Positions 34,556 to 42,128 of a stretch of DNA of 50,338 nt are shown here, one piece after another. This DNA is from a virus. How positions within the stretch are numbered: position 1 is the first letter of the stretch; each line of letters opens with the position of its first letter. The notes beneath the pieces were generated by a model. The model searched no databases, had not been told where the DNA came from, and was given only the letters and a program-made list of their open reading frames with translations. The stretch lies in the IMG/VR virus record IMGVR_UViG_3300030104_003325, positions 8,498 to 58,835 of that record. One strand, 5' to 3'. The position numbers and the translations under genes were made by a program.

Positions 34556-34563
34556 TATTTAGG
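34556..34563 (-). promoter_or_regulatory. late promoter CCTAAATA for gp4
   Basis: CCTAAATA on the minus strand, 22 bp before gp4, facing away from the gp48 promoter. Confidence 0.6.
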
Positions 34564-34569
34564 CGGTCA

Positions 34570-35679
34570 GTGGCAGAAATATACAGATATCCCAAACAAC
34601 CCCCAGTGCCTTCTGGATCTAACGATCCTGATGTAGAAGCACCAACAGAGGCTATTGACTATGTAAGATTTAGACCATTTGAAATGCAATTTGGTGATGG
34701 TTCTGCTGGTGAAACTGGATTTGCTGCTGGAACAGGTAGTGGTGCTGTTGGTCAAGGTGCTAGTTATAGCAGTGGTGGATATGGATATGGTTTGGCAAAT
34801 GTAAATGCAACAAAAATATTCAAGAAAGAAGATATCTATATGGCAATGCCACCTAACCTACAAACAGGTTATCAGGCAAACTATAGACAAGTAGATATTG
34901 GTGCTGGTGGTGTTGCTCTTGCTGGTATGATGGGAAGTGGTGGTGATTATAAAGATATTGCTGGAAAATTACAAGATGCAGCGAAAGCAGCGTTACCTGA
35001 GTTTAGTGCTAGTATTATTACCAATGCTGCTAATGATATTAGTGGATTTCTAGGTATGCAAGGAAATATTGATGTTAACAGTCTAGAAGCATTAACTAGA
35101 GGAAGGGTATTTAACCCATATACGGAACAAATATTCAATAGTATGAGTTTTCGTAATCATAACTTCAGTTTCAAAATGTTTTCTAGAAATGATGATGAAG
35201 CAGTAGAAATACAAAAGATAATAAGAGCATTCAAGATGCACTCCCATCCAGATATTCAATCTGGTAAAATATTTGATCATCAAGGTGGAAATGTTAAAAA
35301 AATGGATAAAGATGGAGATAGTTTAGATTCAAATTTCTTAGATGAGATTGCTGGCACTACTAACAGTACTACTGATAGTGCTAATGCAAACCGTTTCTTT
35401 AAAATACCTTGCAAATGGGAAATAGATTTTATGCGTATGGATCCTAATAGGAACTCATTCACATCAACTAATGCACCAGGAATGCATTTTAAAGTTATGC
35501 CTTCTGTATGTACTGGAATTAGTGTTAACTACACTCCAGATAATCAGTATGTTGCATTTAAGAGAACTGCTGCTGGTGATACTGGTAAAAGAGAAATTCA
35601 AGTTCCAGCAATAGTTTTGAACATAGCATTTACTGAAACAAAACTACTTACGCAAAAAGATATCGAGTTCGGAGCATAA
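34570..35679 (+). CDS. 48: baseplate tail-tube cap, gp48-like
   Basis: 369 residues, close to T4 gp48 (364). It starts with GTG at 34570, after GGCGG. The N-terminus contains a PTEAIDYVRFRPFEMQFGDG segment, the next 60 residues are rich in G, and residues about 180-220 carry the conserved RGRVFNPYTEQIFNSMSFRN with FSFKMFSRNDDEAVEIQ, matching the gp48 tube-fold core. It caps the baseplate and seeds tail tube growth. Only a 1-bp gap separates it from gp53 on the same strand. Confidence 0.85.
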   Translation: MAEIYRYPKQPPVPSGSNDPDVEAPTEAIDYVRFRPFEMQFGDGSAGETGFAAGTGSGAVGQGASYSSGGYGYGLANVNATKIFKKEDIYMAMPPNLQTGYQANYRQVDIGAGGVALAGMMGSGGDYKDIAGKLQDAAKAALPEFSASIITNAANDISGFLGMQGNIDVNSLEALTRGRVFNPYTEQIFNSMSFRNHNFSFKMFSRNDDEAVEIQKIIRAFKMHSHPDIQSGKIFDHQGGNVKKMDKDGDSLDSNFLDEIAGTTNSTTDSANANRFFKIPCKWEIDFMRMDPNRNSFTSTNAPGMHFKVMPSVCTGISVNYTPDNQYVAFKRTAAGDTGKREIQVPAIVLNIAFTETKLLTQKDIEFGA

Positions 35680-35680
35680 A

Positions 35681-36631
35681 ATGTCTTATTTTAAACAATT
35701 ACCAAGCGTATACGTTGGAGAAGGTATTAAAGATGATGAGGCATTTAAATACCGTCTCGTAAAAAACATATTCAGACGTGTTCAGTTAAGAAACTCTGTA
35801 GAGAAATACGTGACAATGTTTGAAAATAGAAGTATAACTCCAGGTCAAAAACCTTCTGATGTTGCTCAGGCAATGTTGGGTGATCCTCATCTAGATTGGG
35901 TTATATTGATTACAAACAATATTACTGATGTATACAGTCAATGGCCAAAAGATGATCAAACACTATATGACTATGTTGTAGATAAGTATGATCTTGCAGA
36001 AGTTGATGGAAACCATCATTACGAAACTAATGAAGTTCTGTATAATGGTAATATTTTCATACAAAAGGGCATTCAAGTAAATAAGTCATTTCGTGCAATA
36101 TTACCAGATGGAACAACTAAGACAGAAAGCGAATCTATAACACCAGTATCAAACTTTGAATATGAAACTTGGATAAATGAGAAAAAAAGACTTATAAGAA
36201 TACCTCAAACATTCCTAGTAGATAAGATGGTTTCTGAATTTGATGATCTAGTGGCATACTTACCACATAAAGAATTAGATGATTTTAATCATAAAAAAAC
36301 ACCCCTGAGTGTTTCTCAGAGGTTCTTAGATACTAGAGGATATATTAGTGCTAGTGTTAGTAGATCAGTTGCTGTAGGAAATGTAGCATCATACGATAAT
36401 GGTCCTAGTTCACTTAGCGTAAATCTTCAAACTGCAGCAGGTGTAGCAACATCGACTTCTACTACACCGACTACTACATCAACTACGACTAGCACCACAT
36501 CTTCATCAACCAGTAGTTCTTCATCAAGTTCTAGTTCAAGTAGTAGTTCTTCATCAAGTTCTAGTTCAAGTAGTTCTAGTTCAAGTAGTAGTTCTTCTTC
36601 TGGTTCCTCTGGTAGTTACGGGGGTTACTAA
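35681..36631 (+). CDS. 53: baseplate wedge protein gp53 with polyserine tail
   Basis: 316 residues. Residues 1-230 are a normal gp53: MSYFKQLPSVYVGEGIKD at the start, AQAMLGDPHLDWVILI, and a middle region with YETWINEKKRLIRIPQTF. gp53 links wedges to the hub. After residue about 255 the protein turns into Thr/Ser repeats and then about 40 consecutive or nearly consecutive serines before GSSGSYGGY. T4 gp53 is 196 residues with no such tail. The Ser tract uses TCT, TCA, AGT and AGC codons mixed and contains a 30-nt DNA repeat (36512-36571). Confidence 0.85.
   Translation: MSYFKQLPSVYVGEGIKDDEAFKYRLVKNIFRRVQLRNSVEKYVTMFENRSITPGQKPSDVAQAMLGDPHLDWVILITNNITDVYSQWPKDDQTLYDYVVDKYDLAEVDGNHHYETNEVLYNGNIFIQKGIQVNKSFRAILPDGTTKTESESITPVSNFEYETWINEKKRLIRIPQTFLVDKMVSEFDDLVAYLPHKELDDFNHKKTPLSVSQRFLDTRGYISASVSRSVAVGNVASYDNGPSSLSVNLQTAAGVATSTSTTPTTTSTTTSTTSSSTSSSSSSSSSSSSSSSSSSSSSSSSSSSSSSGSSGSYGGY
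36512..36571 (+). repeat. 30-nt tandem repeat in the gp53 polyserine tract
   Basis: Two 30-nt units (36512-36541 and 36542-36571) are identical as read, each encoding ten serines with the same mixed TCT/TCA/AGT codon pattern; shorter partial units follow up to about 36600. The pattern points to unit duplication rather than slippage of one codon. Confidence 0.7.
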
Positions 36632-36692
36632 AAAACCTTTTTGACTAAAAAATATGCCGAGTTTTTTTTGCGGTTTCCTGAGAAATGGAAGT
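36629..36692 (+). repeat. dispersed conserved element, copy 1
   Basis: About 63 nt starting in the gp53 stop codon. Against 48582-48644 it aligns with no more than a single-base adjustment and shares blocks in the same order and spacing: TAAAAAAC, a 10-11-nt spacer, AAAAAAT, TGCCGAG, TTTTTT, GCGG, CTG and GAA. The spacers differ. The A6 and T6 blocks could pair around TGCCGAG as a hairpin loop. It lies between convergent genes. Confidence 0.65.
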
Positions 36693-36707
36693 TGAATAAT
36701 ATATGAC

Positions 36708-36881
36708 CTACTCTCTTAATGGACTGTCGTTTCTCCACCTTGCTTGAACAAACATACTTTCAATCTCTAGGACGTAATTAGTATTCTGCCATCTCGACTC
36801 CTTAATCTCATCCATTGCTTGTGATGCTTTGCAAGGCAAAGGAGGTTGTTGATCGTTATGTGAAAAATAATCGCCTGACAT
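36708..36881 (-). CDS. small hypothetical protein, 57 aa
   Basis: ATG at 36881 to TAG at 36708 gives 57 residues (MSGDYFSHNDQQPPLPCKAS at the start, ending NDSPLRE). No strong ribosome binding site is visible, but composition is protein-like (QAMDEIKESRWQNTNYVLEI). Convergent with gp53 and with the conserved element in between. Function unknown. Confidence 0.45.
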   Translation of the reverse strand: MSGDYFSHNDQQPPLPCKASQAMDEIKESRWQNTNYVLEIESMFVQARWRNDSPLRE

Positions 36882-36916
36882 GTATTGTGTTGATATCTAC
36901 ATATTATTTTATAACG

Positions 36917-36942
36917 AAATCCTCACAAATGGGGGTTTTTTT
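36917..36942 (+). terminator. likely intrinsic terminator for gp48-gp53
   Basis: An 8-bp stem with two G-T wobbles (AAATCCTC 36917-36924 with GGGGGTTT 36931-36938), loop ACAAAT, followed by T on the plus strand. It lies 286 bp after the gp53 stop, beyond the small minus-strand gene. Confidence 0.55.
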
Positions 36943-36962
36943 ATAATAATTTAAGTTTTTCG

Positions 36963-37304
36963 TTACACTCTTGCAATAATATCTCCGTCATCATCATCTT
37001 CATCATCCCAAGGATCATTCAACTGTTGTATTCTTTTTTGTAATGATTTGTCTAATACTTTGTCAGTAAAATCATTATCAGGAGTAAATTTAATATCAAC
37101 TTCACCTTCCTCCCAATCAGGTGAAAATTTAACAACCAATAACTCATCCCCTTCATTTATCTCTTCAAGTTCTGGATGTCTTCTTCTTTTTGGTTTTGAT
37201 TGTAACTTATTGATATCACTAAGATTTTTAAAGATCAAAGCAAATGCTGCACCTGTAAGGCACAGCATGACTGCGATGAATAATAGTGATATTAAGGGTG
37301 TCAT
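36963..37304 (-). CDS. hypothetical membrane-anchored protein, 113 aa
   Basis: 113 residues. An N-terminal hydrophobic helix (LISLLFIAVMLCLTGAAFAL, residues 4-23) is followed by a basic patch PKRRRHPELEE and an acidic C-terminus rich in D (DEDDDDGD). GDELLVVKFSPDW is a motif I recognise from cyanomyovirus homologues of unknown function. Its start overlaps the stop of the next gene by 4 bp. Confidence 0.65.
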   Translation of the reverse strand: MTPLISLLFIAVMLCLTGAAFALIFKNLSDINKLQSKPKRRRHPELEEINEGDELLVVKFSPDWEEGEVDIKFTPDNDFTDKVLDKSLQKRIQQLNDPWDDEDDDDGDIIARV

Positions 37305-37630
37305 CTTCCCAGTAATTTCTGTATTGGCACTTGTCTTATCTTATCTATAACATCAGTCTCAACTCTATTAGCAATCTTATCTAAAATATTAACATCGATG
37401 TGCATAAACGGTGGGATGACACCAAGTATACGAAGTAAACCATCAACAAATAGTGCAAGGGTAGTAAACCCAAGGATCATACTAATGATAGTTGCCTCTC
37501 GGTTATGCTTACGCATAGATTCTTCATCAATAGCACGTGCCTGAGCAACTGCTATTTGAACTGCATGAGCAATCATCCTATCGACTTGTTCTTTAGTATA
37601 AGTATACTTCTTAATGGTTTCTTCAGTCAT
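37301..37630 (-). CDS. hypothetical membrane protein, 109 aa
   Basis: 109 residues with a helical N-terminus (YTKEQVDRMIAHAVQIAVAQ) and a single hydrophobic segment about residues 47-70 (TIISMILGFTTLALFVDGLL), then a polar amphipathic tail. Probably anchored in the inner membrane, with unknown role. It abuts the secreted glycine-zipper protein gene. Confidence 0.6.
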   Translation of the reverse strand: MTEETIKKYTYTKEQVDRMIAHAVQIAVAQARAIDEESMRKHNREATIISMILGFTTLALFVDGLLRILGVIPPFMHIDVNILDKIANRVETDVIDKIRQVPIQKLLGR

Positions 37631-38170
37631 TTATCCTCCGTCTATATCACAACCGATCATCGAACCTCCAACAATCCCAAGAGGAATTGCCCACCAACGT
37701 CCATCTCCTTGAGACATCGCTGCTGCAGCACCACCACCTAAGATACCACCAAGAACACTTCCTTCTATGCATTCGTTACCATCAGGTGATGGTGTTCTGG
37801 GACGTATAACACTGGGTCTAACAGGTCTATTGCATGGTACTTCTATAGTATCATGCCAATTCTTTACATAACCTGGTCTACGTGCAGTACCAGGAACATA
37901 CTCTTCTCTATACTCTTTACGAGTACATGTGCTACTGGATGAATAACCTGGTTGATAAGTAGCAGTTTTCCACCAAGGTCTGCTTGATCTGGGTTCTTCC
38001 CAACTATCTTGTACATTAACGTGTCTGTATGGGGCACGAGAATGTCGTATTAATTCTCTTTCTTGACTTGTTGTAGCAGTAGCAAGACGAGAAGGATCAG
38101 TCAAAAAGTCCAGTGGACCTGCAGAAGCAGGACCAGCAAGGACTAACAATAATAAAGGAGTGAGTTTCAT
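37631..38170 (-). CDS. secreted glycine-zipper protein
   Basis: 179 residues. The N-terminus is a signal peptide (LTPLLLLVLAGPASA, then GPLDF) with an AxA-type cleavage site near residue 17. The C-terminus contains GSVLGGILGGGAAAAMSQG and then WWAIPLGIVGGSMIGCD, a glycine-zipper motif as in 17-kDa surface antigen-like proteins. The middle is rich in R, P and Y with two cysteines. Probably located at the cell envelope; possible roles include lysis or superinfection control. The ATG overlaps the gp32 stop by one base. Confidence 0.65.
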   Translation of the reverse strand: MKLTPLLLLVLAGPASAGPLDFLTDPSRLATATTSQERELIRHSRAPYRHVNVQDSWEEPRSSRPWWKTATYQPGYSSSSTCTRKEYREEYVPGTARRPGYVKNWHDTIEVPCNRPVRPSVIRPRTPSPDGNECIEGSVLGGILGGGAAAAMSQGDGRWWAIPLGIVGGSMIGCDIDGG

Positions 38171-39087
38171 TAATCTTCTTCAGCTAACTGTGAAAAATAT
38201 GATAGGGGATCTTCACCTTCAGCACCTACAGGAGCAGCAGAAACTGCTTTCTCTCTGAAGTCTGATACTTCTTTACCCCAAGCAGCAGGTTCTACTGCTT
38301 CATCTTCTTCAGGAACTGCAGCAGGTGCTTGACGTACTGCCTTACCAAGTACAAGTTTTAACCTTGACTGGAGTTGCTCATAAGTTTTGAAGTTCTTCTG
38401 ATCTTCAAACTCTGCAAGGGAGTATCCCTTCTTCCAGATACCTTCAAGTTCAGCATCATCAAATCCACCTAGTGTAGCAGGTGCTGCGAACTCTGACTTA
38501 TCATAGTTCCAGTATCCATCTACCTTTCTGATCTTAACTTTAAAATCAGCACCCTTCCAGAAATTGAATGGGTCTAGAGGTGTCTCGTCAGCAAATGCAG
38601 GTTGCATTGCTTCAACAAGTTTGTCAAAGATCTTCTTACCATACTTGTAAAGGAATACTTTTCCTTCATTTTCTGGATGTGCAGGATCACTTACAACATA
38701 GATGTTAGAGTAGTAAGAAAGCTTACGCTTCTGTACTCTAGCAGTTGCTTTGTCCTGTTCACGACCACTATTCCAAAGTTCTCTATTTAATTCTCCAACG
38801 GGATCATCCTTACCAATAGTAGTAAGAGAGTTCTCGATGTACCACTGACCACCAGGTCCTTTGAAGGAGTGTGACCAGATCTTTGCCCAAGGCATGTCCT
38901 CTCCGTCAGGAGCAGGAAGGAAACGAACTACTGCGTAACCGTTACCTGATTTATCTAACTCAGGTTTCCAGAGACGCTCATCAGCACCTCCACCACCTTG
39001 AGGTTGGTTTAACTTCTCGATCTCTTGCGTGAGTTTAGCGAAGGTATTTCCTGCAGAGGAAGCCTTCTTTAATGAAGCAAAAGACAT
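38170..39087 (-). CDS. 32: single-stranded DNA-binding protein gp32
   Basis: 305 residues, close to T4 gp32 (301). It coats ssDNA during replication and recombination. The N-terminal LAST-like segment MSFASLKKASSAGNTFAKL contains the basic cooperative-binding motif; then GNGYAVVRFLPAP and WAKIWSHSFKGPGGQWYIEN of the OB-fold core, and a C-terminal acidic tail (EDPLSYFSQLAEED) that recruits other replication proteins. The zinc-binding cysteines of T4 gp32 are not apparent. Late/middle promoter-like CCTAAATA lies 59 bp upstream. Confidence 0.92.
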   Translation of the reverse strand: MSFASLKKASSAGNTFAKLTQEIEKLNQPQGGGGADERLWKPELDKSGNGYAVVRFLPAPDGEDMPWAKIWSHSFKGPGGQWYIENSLTTIGKDDPVGELNRELWNSGREQDKATARVQKRKLSYYSNIYVVSDPAHPENEGKVFLYKYGKKIFDKLVEAMQPAFADETPLDPFNFWKGADFKVKIRKVDGYWNYDKSEFAAPATLGGFDDAELEGIWKKGYSLAEFEDQKNFKTYEQLQSRLKLVLGKAVRQAPAAVPEEDEAVEPAAWGKEVSDFREKAVSAAPVGAEGEDPLSYFSQLAEED

Positions 39088-39145
39088 AATTGTATTCTCC
39101 GTATTGAATGTGTATTTGATTTACTACTGTATAATCGTAGCATAC

Positions 39146-39153
39146 TATTTAGG
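39146..39153 (-). promoter_or_regulatory. late-type promoter CCTAAATA before gp32
   Basis: CCTAAATA just ahead of the oxygenase stop, 59 bp before the gp32 start. Motif identical to that before gp4 and gp26. Confidence 0.5.
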
Positions 39154-39154
39154 T

Positions 39155-39859
39155 CTAGTCAACAGCTAATGTGACAGTTTTCTTGGTGTTCTGGGGTACT
39201 TTTATTCGCATACCATCACTATTACTTTCAACCTTTTCATGGTTAGCCTCAACCATATTATAATTTGAGTTTGGTATTGGGTCAAGATTGAAATTGATAA
39301 TACATCTATCATTATGTTGAGGGTGAGTAGACCTATGCTCAAACTGTCCGTCAAATATTAACAGTCTTCCTTTCTTAGGATCAACTCTCTTTATTATCTT
39401 ACCTTCATTAAGTATCTCAGTAGGACCATCGGCATCGTTAACATAATATATCATAGCAAGATGAGGAAAATCCTGATCTACATGCAGTTGATCTCTTCTA
39501 TCTTCTAACTTACTTTCATTCTTAATGTGTAAGAATGCCCTACAATTAAAAATACTAGCGTCTTGTAAGTTTAATGTATTGTAAACATTAAATGCTATCG
39601 GTAAAAATATTTGAAAGTATTCTGATTTAGTTCCTTTACTTAGGAGTAAGGAAGAAAATGTTGTACCTCTTTCAGATACTCTATCGGGAAAGGTTGGATC
39701 AAAATTATAGAACCAAGGAAACTTATGTCCAAAACATAACTGCTCAATATAATTTTGATGATGTTCTGAGATAACATTATCAATCACCAACATCTCATCA
39801 AGAATTTTTAAATGATCTCTATGATCAGAATTCTGATAAGACTCATCACTTTCAAACAT
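39155..39859 (-). CDS. 2OG-Fe(II) oxygenase
   Basis: 234 residues from ATG at 39859, chosen because it overlaps the upstream stop as TAATG and follows GAGAG; the longer frame to 39922 overlaps the neighbour by 64 bp. The iron site is visible: QLHVDQDFPHLAMIYYVND (H-x-D) and IFDGQFEHRS (distal H), with R in DRCIINFNLD as the likely 2OG ligand. Substrate unknown. Sixth oxygenase-type gene of the window. Confidence 0.8.
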   Translation of the reverse strand: MFESDESYQNSDHRDHLKILDEMLVIDNVISEHHQNYIEQLCFGHKFPWFYNFDPTFPDRVSERGTTFSSLLLSKGTKSEYFQIFLPIAFNVYNTLNLQDASIFNCRAFLHIKNESKLEDRRDQLHVDQDFPHLAMIYYVNDADGPTEILNEGKIIKRVDPKKGRLLIFDGQFEHRSTHPQHNDRCIINFNLDPIPNSNYNMVEANHEKVESNSDGMRIKVPQNTKKTVTLAVD

Positions 39860-40200
39860 TACTCTCTTTCCTCCTCTCTCAAAGCAGCTTTTTCTAAAGT
39901 CTCCACCATTGCATCCATGCAATGTAACAATGAATCATATCCAAATGCTTGAGACAATGCATTAATTCTCATTTTCATATCTGCTGCTTCAGGATCTTCC
40001 TTAGAAGCAAGAGATAGTCTAGTAAAAAATGTTCTCTGTTTATCAACTAATACCTTACACTTATCAATATGTTCTAACTTCTCTTGCTTATTAAACTTAG
40101 GTAGTTGTGAAGTGACAGATGCAATCTCTTGATAGGTATTAAATATATCATTTAGATTGTTTTGAACTTGATCCGATTTAAAAAATGTACCTTGTGTCAT
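39859..40200 (-). CDS. DUF1825-like cyanobacterial/cyanophage protein
   Basis: 113 helical residues: FFKSDQVQNNLNDIFNTYQE at the start, then QEKLEHIDKCKVLVDKQRTF and a second helix pair. This matches DUF1825, a small cyanobacterial family also carried by cyanomyoviruses, of unknown function. It sits next to gp33 and gp32 as in other cyanophages, which hints at a link to replication or late transcription. Confidence 0.75.
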   Translation of the reverse strand: MTQGTFFKSDQVQNNLNDIFNTYQEIASVTSQLPKFNKQEKLEHIDKCKVLVDKQRTFFTRLSLASKEDPEAADMKMRINALSQAFGYDSLLHCMDAMVETLEKAALREEERE

Positions 40201-40454
40201 AAAGGTAAAACCCCTTTAGTTGTTTGCTTCATATAATTAAGACGTTGTGCCTCGTGCTTCAATCTTTCCTTCAATGGTTTAGATATTAACTTAGGAACAG
40301 TCTCTAATTCAATTTCATTTTCTTGACAGTAGGTTACTACCGCCTCAATGTAAGTGATAAGACCGTCACTCTTTAGAACTAATCGTTCTATTTCTGCTGA
40401 GAATTTTGATTGTGTTAGGAACTTATCCTCTAGATTTTTAGTTTCTTTAGGCAT
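40197..40454 (-). CDS. 33: late transcription co-activator gp33
   Basis: 85 residues from ATG at 40454, preceded by AGGGG at 6 nt; this is preferred over the long open frame to 40568, which lies inside the nuclease gene. Key block: ETVPKLISKPLKERLKHEAQ and a C-terminus ending KGVLPL, the family signature. In T4 gp33 bridges RNA polymerase and the sliding clamp for late promoters (TATAAATA type), consistent with the TAAATA boxes here. Overlaps the nuclease by 8 bp and DUF1825 by 4 bp. Confidence 0.85.
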   Translation of the reverse strand: MPKETKNLEDKFLTQSKFSAEIERLVLKSDGLITYIEAVVTYCQENEIELETVPKLISKPLKERLKHEAQRLNYMKQTTKGVLPL

Positions 40455-41127
40455 TTTTTCCCCTAACAAATTCTTCAATGTATGATTTGAGTAGTTGTAG
40501 ATAGTCATCAAGATTGTACTTCTGAAATACTTGTACAGACCCGTCTTCAACCGCAATGAGTGTGACAATTTTCTTTACCTCAATACCTGTGAGTTCGAGG
40601 AACATCGCTGCGTACGCAGTTTCTTGAACAAAATAATGTTCAACCCAATCTTCCTTCTTTTCTTTAGTGGAGGTTTTAAAATCAATTACTGCTAACTCAC
40701 CATCAAACTCTGCAATACAGTCTACACGACCAGCAAGTCCAAGGTAATGTGAGTATAGGAAAGTTTCCAAACAGTGTATGTTATCAATGCGGTCAAGAGT
40801 AGTCTTTGCCGACTGAAACATTCTAACAGATAATGGGTTATTTTCCAAGTATATTTCAAGATTTAATTTATCTTTAATATAATCCTCAGTGATACTATGG
40901 AAGGCAGTACCTCTTTGTGTTGCTCTAGCAGTGATTTGATTAGCCTCATGCTCACCTACTTTCTTTCTCCAACCTGCGAAGAATGCTGCGTTCTTAAACG
41001 ATGTGATTGAGGTAACGCTCGGATAATATTTATCAGCACCAGGAATAGGGTAAAATCTTACACCATCCTTGCTAATTGGTTCAACATCTATCGGTACGAT
41101 AGGATCATTAACAAAGGTAAAACTCAT
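40447..41127 (-). CDS. RecB/MGME1-like PD-(D/E)xK exonuclease
   Basis: 226 residues. SVTSITSFKNAAFFAGWRKK and RATQRGTAFHSITEDYI lead to the nuclease core GLAGRVDCIAEFDGELAVIDFKTSTK (catalytic D and D-x-K), then HYFVQETAYAAMF. This order fits the RecB-family exonucleases that act on single-stranded or recessed DNA. Its place between phoH and gp33 is common in cyanomyoviruses. It may take part in recombination or host DNA breakdown. Confidence 0.82.
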   Translation of the reverse strand: MSFTFVNDPIVPIDVEPISKDGVRFYPIPGADKYYPSVTSITSFKNAAFFAGWRKKVGEHEANQITARATQRGTAFHSITEDYIKDKLNLEIYLENNPLSVRMFQSAKTTLDRIDNIHCLETFLYSHYLGLAGRVDCIAEFDGELAVIDFKTSTKEKKEDWVEHYFVQETAYAAMFLELTGIEVKKIVTLIAVEDGSVQVFQKYNLDDYLQLLKSYIEEFVRGKNA

Positions 41128-41886
41128 TTAGAAACCAAGATTATATTTTGTAATTAGATATTGTTTGACTAGACCAGACCTTACGATGTCATCTACGCCA
41201 AACTCAATGCAAGCAAAGTCCTTCATTTCCTGAAGGATATTAATGAAGTCTGATATCTTAGACTTCTCATACTCCCTTGTTAGATCGGTCTGGGTGATGT
41301 CACCACAGAACATAATCTTAGAATCTTCACCAACTCTTGTTATTATACTATCTAATTCATGAAAATTCAAGTTACTGAACTCATCTACTATAATAATAGC
41401 ATTGTCAAGAGTAGTACCCCTGATAAAAGATGTAGACCAGAAGTCAATTGTATCCTGTGTTCGTAAGTTATCATATAACATCTCGAATGAATTGTCATCA
41501 GGCATACCAAACATATACCTAACCATATTTTTGTATGGTATTTGATATAAGTATGACTTATCTTCATGATCACCAGGAAGAAATCCAATCTCTCTAGTAG
41601 GTACGAGTGACCTTACAATGTATATCTTATCGTGAGGTGAGTGTTCATCTAACACTTCTTGTAGTGCTAGGTAAATCATAATGAATGTTTTACCTGTACC
41701 TGCTGCACCATGTAATAATACATTTTTACCTGCCTTATATGCATCAAAGGCAAGTGTTTGATTGTCAGTTAGAGGTTTGATATCGGTCATGTATGACCTA
41801 TCAATCGGTTTTTTCCTCTTCATCATCTTTTTAGACATTGGTTGGAGGGGGGCAGTACCGTTGGATTTCTTTTTCGCTCTTGGCAT
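41128..41886 (-). CDS. phoH: PhoH-like ATPase
   Basis: 252 residues. Walker A HGAAGTGKTF and Walker B IIIVDEFSNL with KIMFCGDITQTDL (sensor region) are the PhoH ATPase motifs, and IVRSLVPTREIGFLPGD is the family-specific block. A common marine phage gene; its role is uncertain though proposed in phosphate-linked RNA metabolism. Stop and next start are one base apart, matching the nuclease neighbour. Confidence 0.93.
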   Translation of the reverse strand: MPRAKKKSNGTAPLQPMSKKMMKRKKPIDRSYMTDIKPLTDNQTLAFDAYKAGKNVLLHGAAGTGKTFIMIYLALQEVLDEHSPHDKIYIVRSLVPTREIGFLPGDHEDKSYLYQIPYKNMVRYMFGMPDDNSFEMLYDNLRTQDTIDFWSTSFIRGTTLDNAIIIVDEFSNLNFHELDSIITRVGEDSKIMFCGDITQTDLTREYEKSKISDFINILQEMKDFACIEFGVDDIVRSGLVKQYLITKYNLGF

Positions 41887-42116
41887 TATGTAAATCTGCT
41901 TAGGTTAGCACGGGGATGTTCAGATTGAACTTTGGACATGACTTCTTTAAATCCATCATCCATTTTGGGGTTCCCGTAAATGGCAGAGGTACCTTGATTA
42001 CCAAAGTATCTCTCCATCTCTGGATGATCCGCTTTATATTTATCGAGGTCATTCATAGACATAACAAGCTCAGTAACTTCACCTGTTTTCTTATTAATAA
42101 AATCGTACGTAGGCAT
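41886..42116 (-). CDS. small conserved phage protein, FmdB-like N-terminus
   Basis: 76 residues starting MPTYDFINKKTGEVTEL, similar to the start of FmdB zinc-ribbon proteins, but the cysteines are absent, so zinc binding is not expected. DKYKADHPEMERYFG follows. The frame recurs in T4-like phages; function unknown. It overlaps phoH by one base. Confidence 0.6.
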   Translation of the reverse strand: MPTYDFINKKTGEVTELVMSMNDLDKYKADHPEMERYFGNQGTSAIYGNPKMDDGFKEVMSKVQSEHPRANLSRFT

Positions 42117-42128
42117 TGTTGATAAGTT

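Noticed and set aside
40455-40568. N-terminal extension of gp33 to 40568
   Set aside because: The extra residues lie in the nuclease gene and do not resemble gp33; the ATG at 40454 has a good ribosome binding site and matches the family start.
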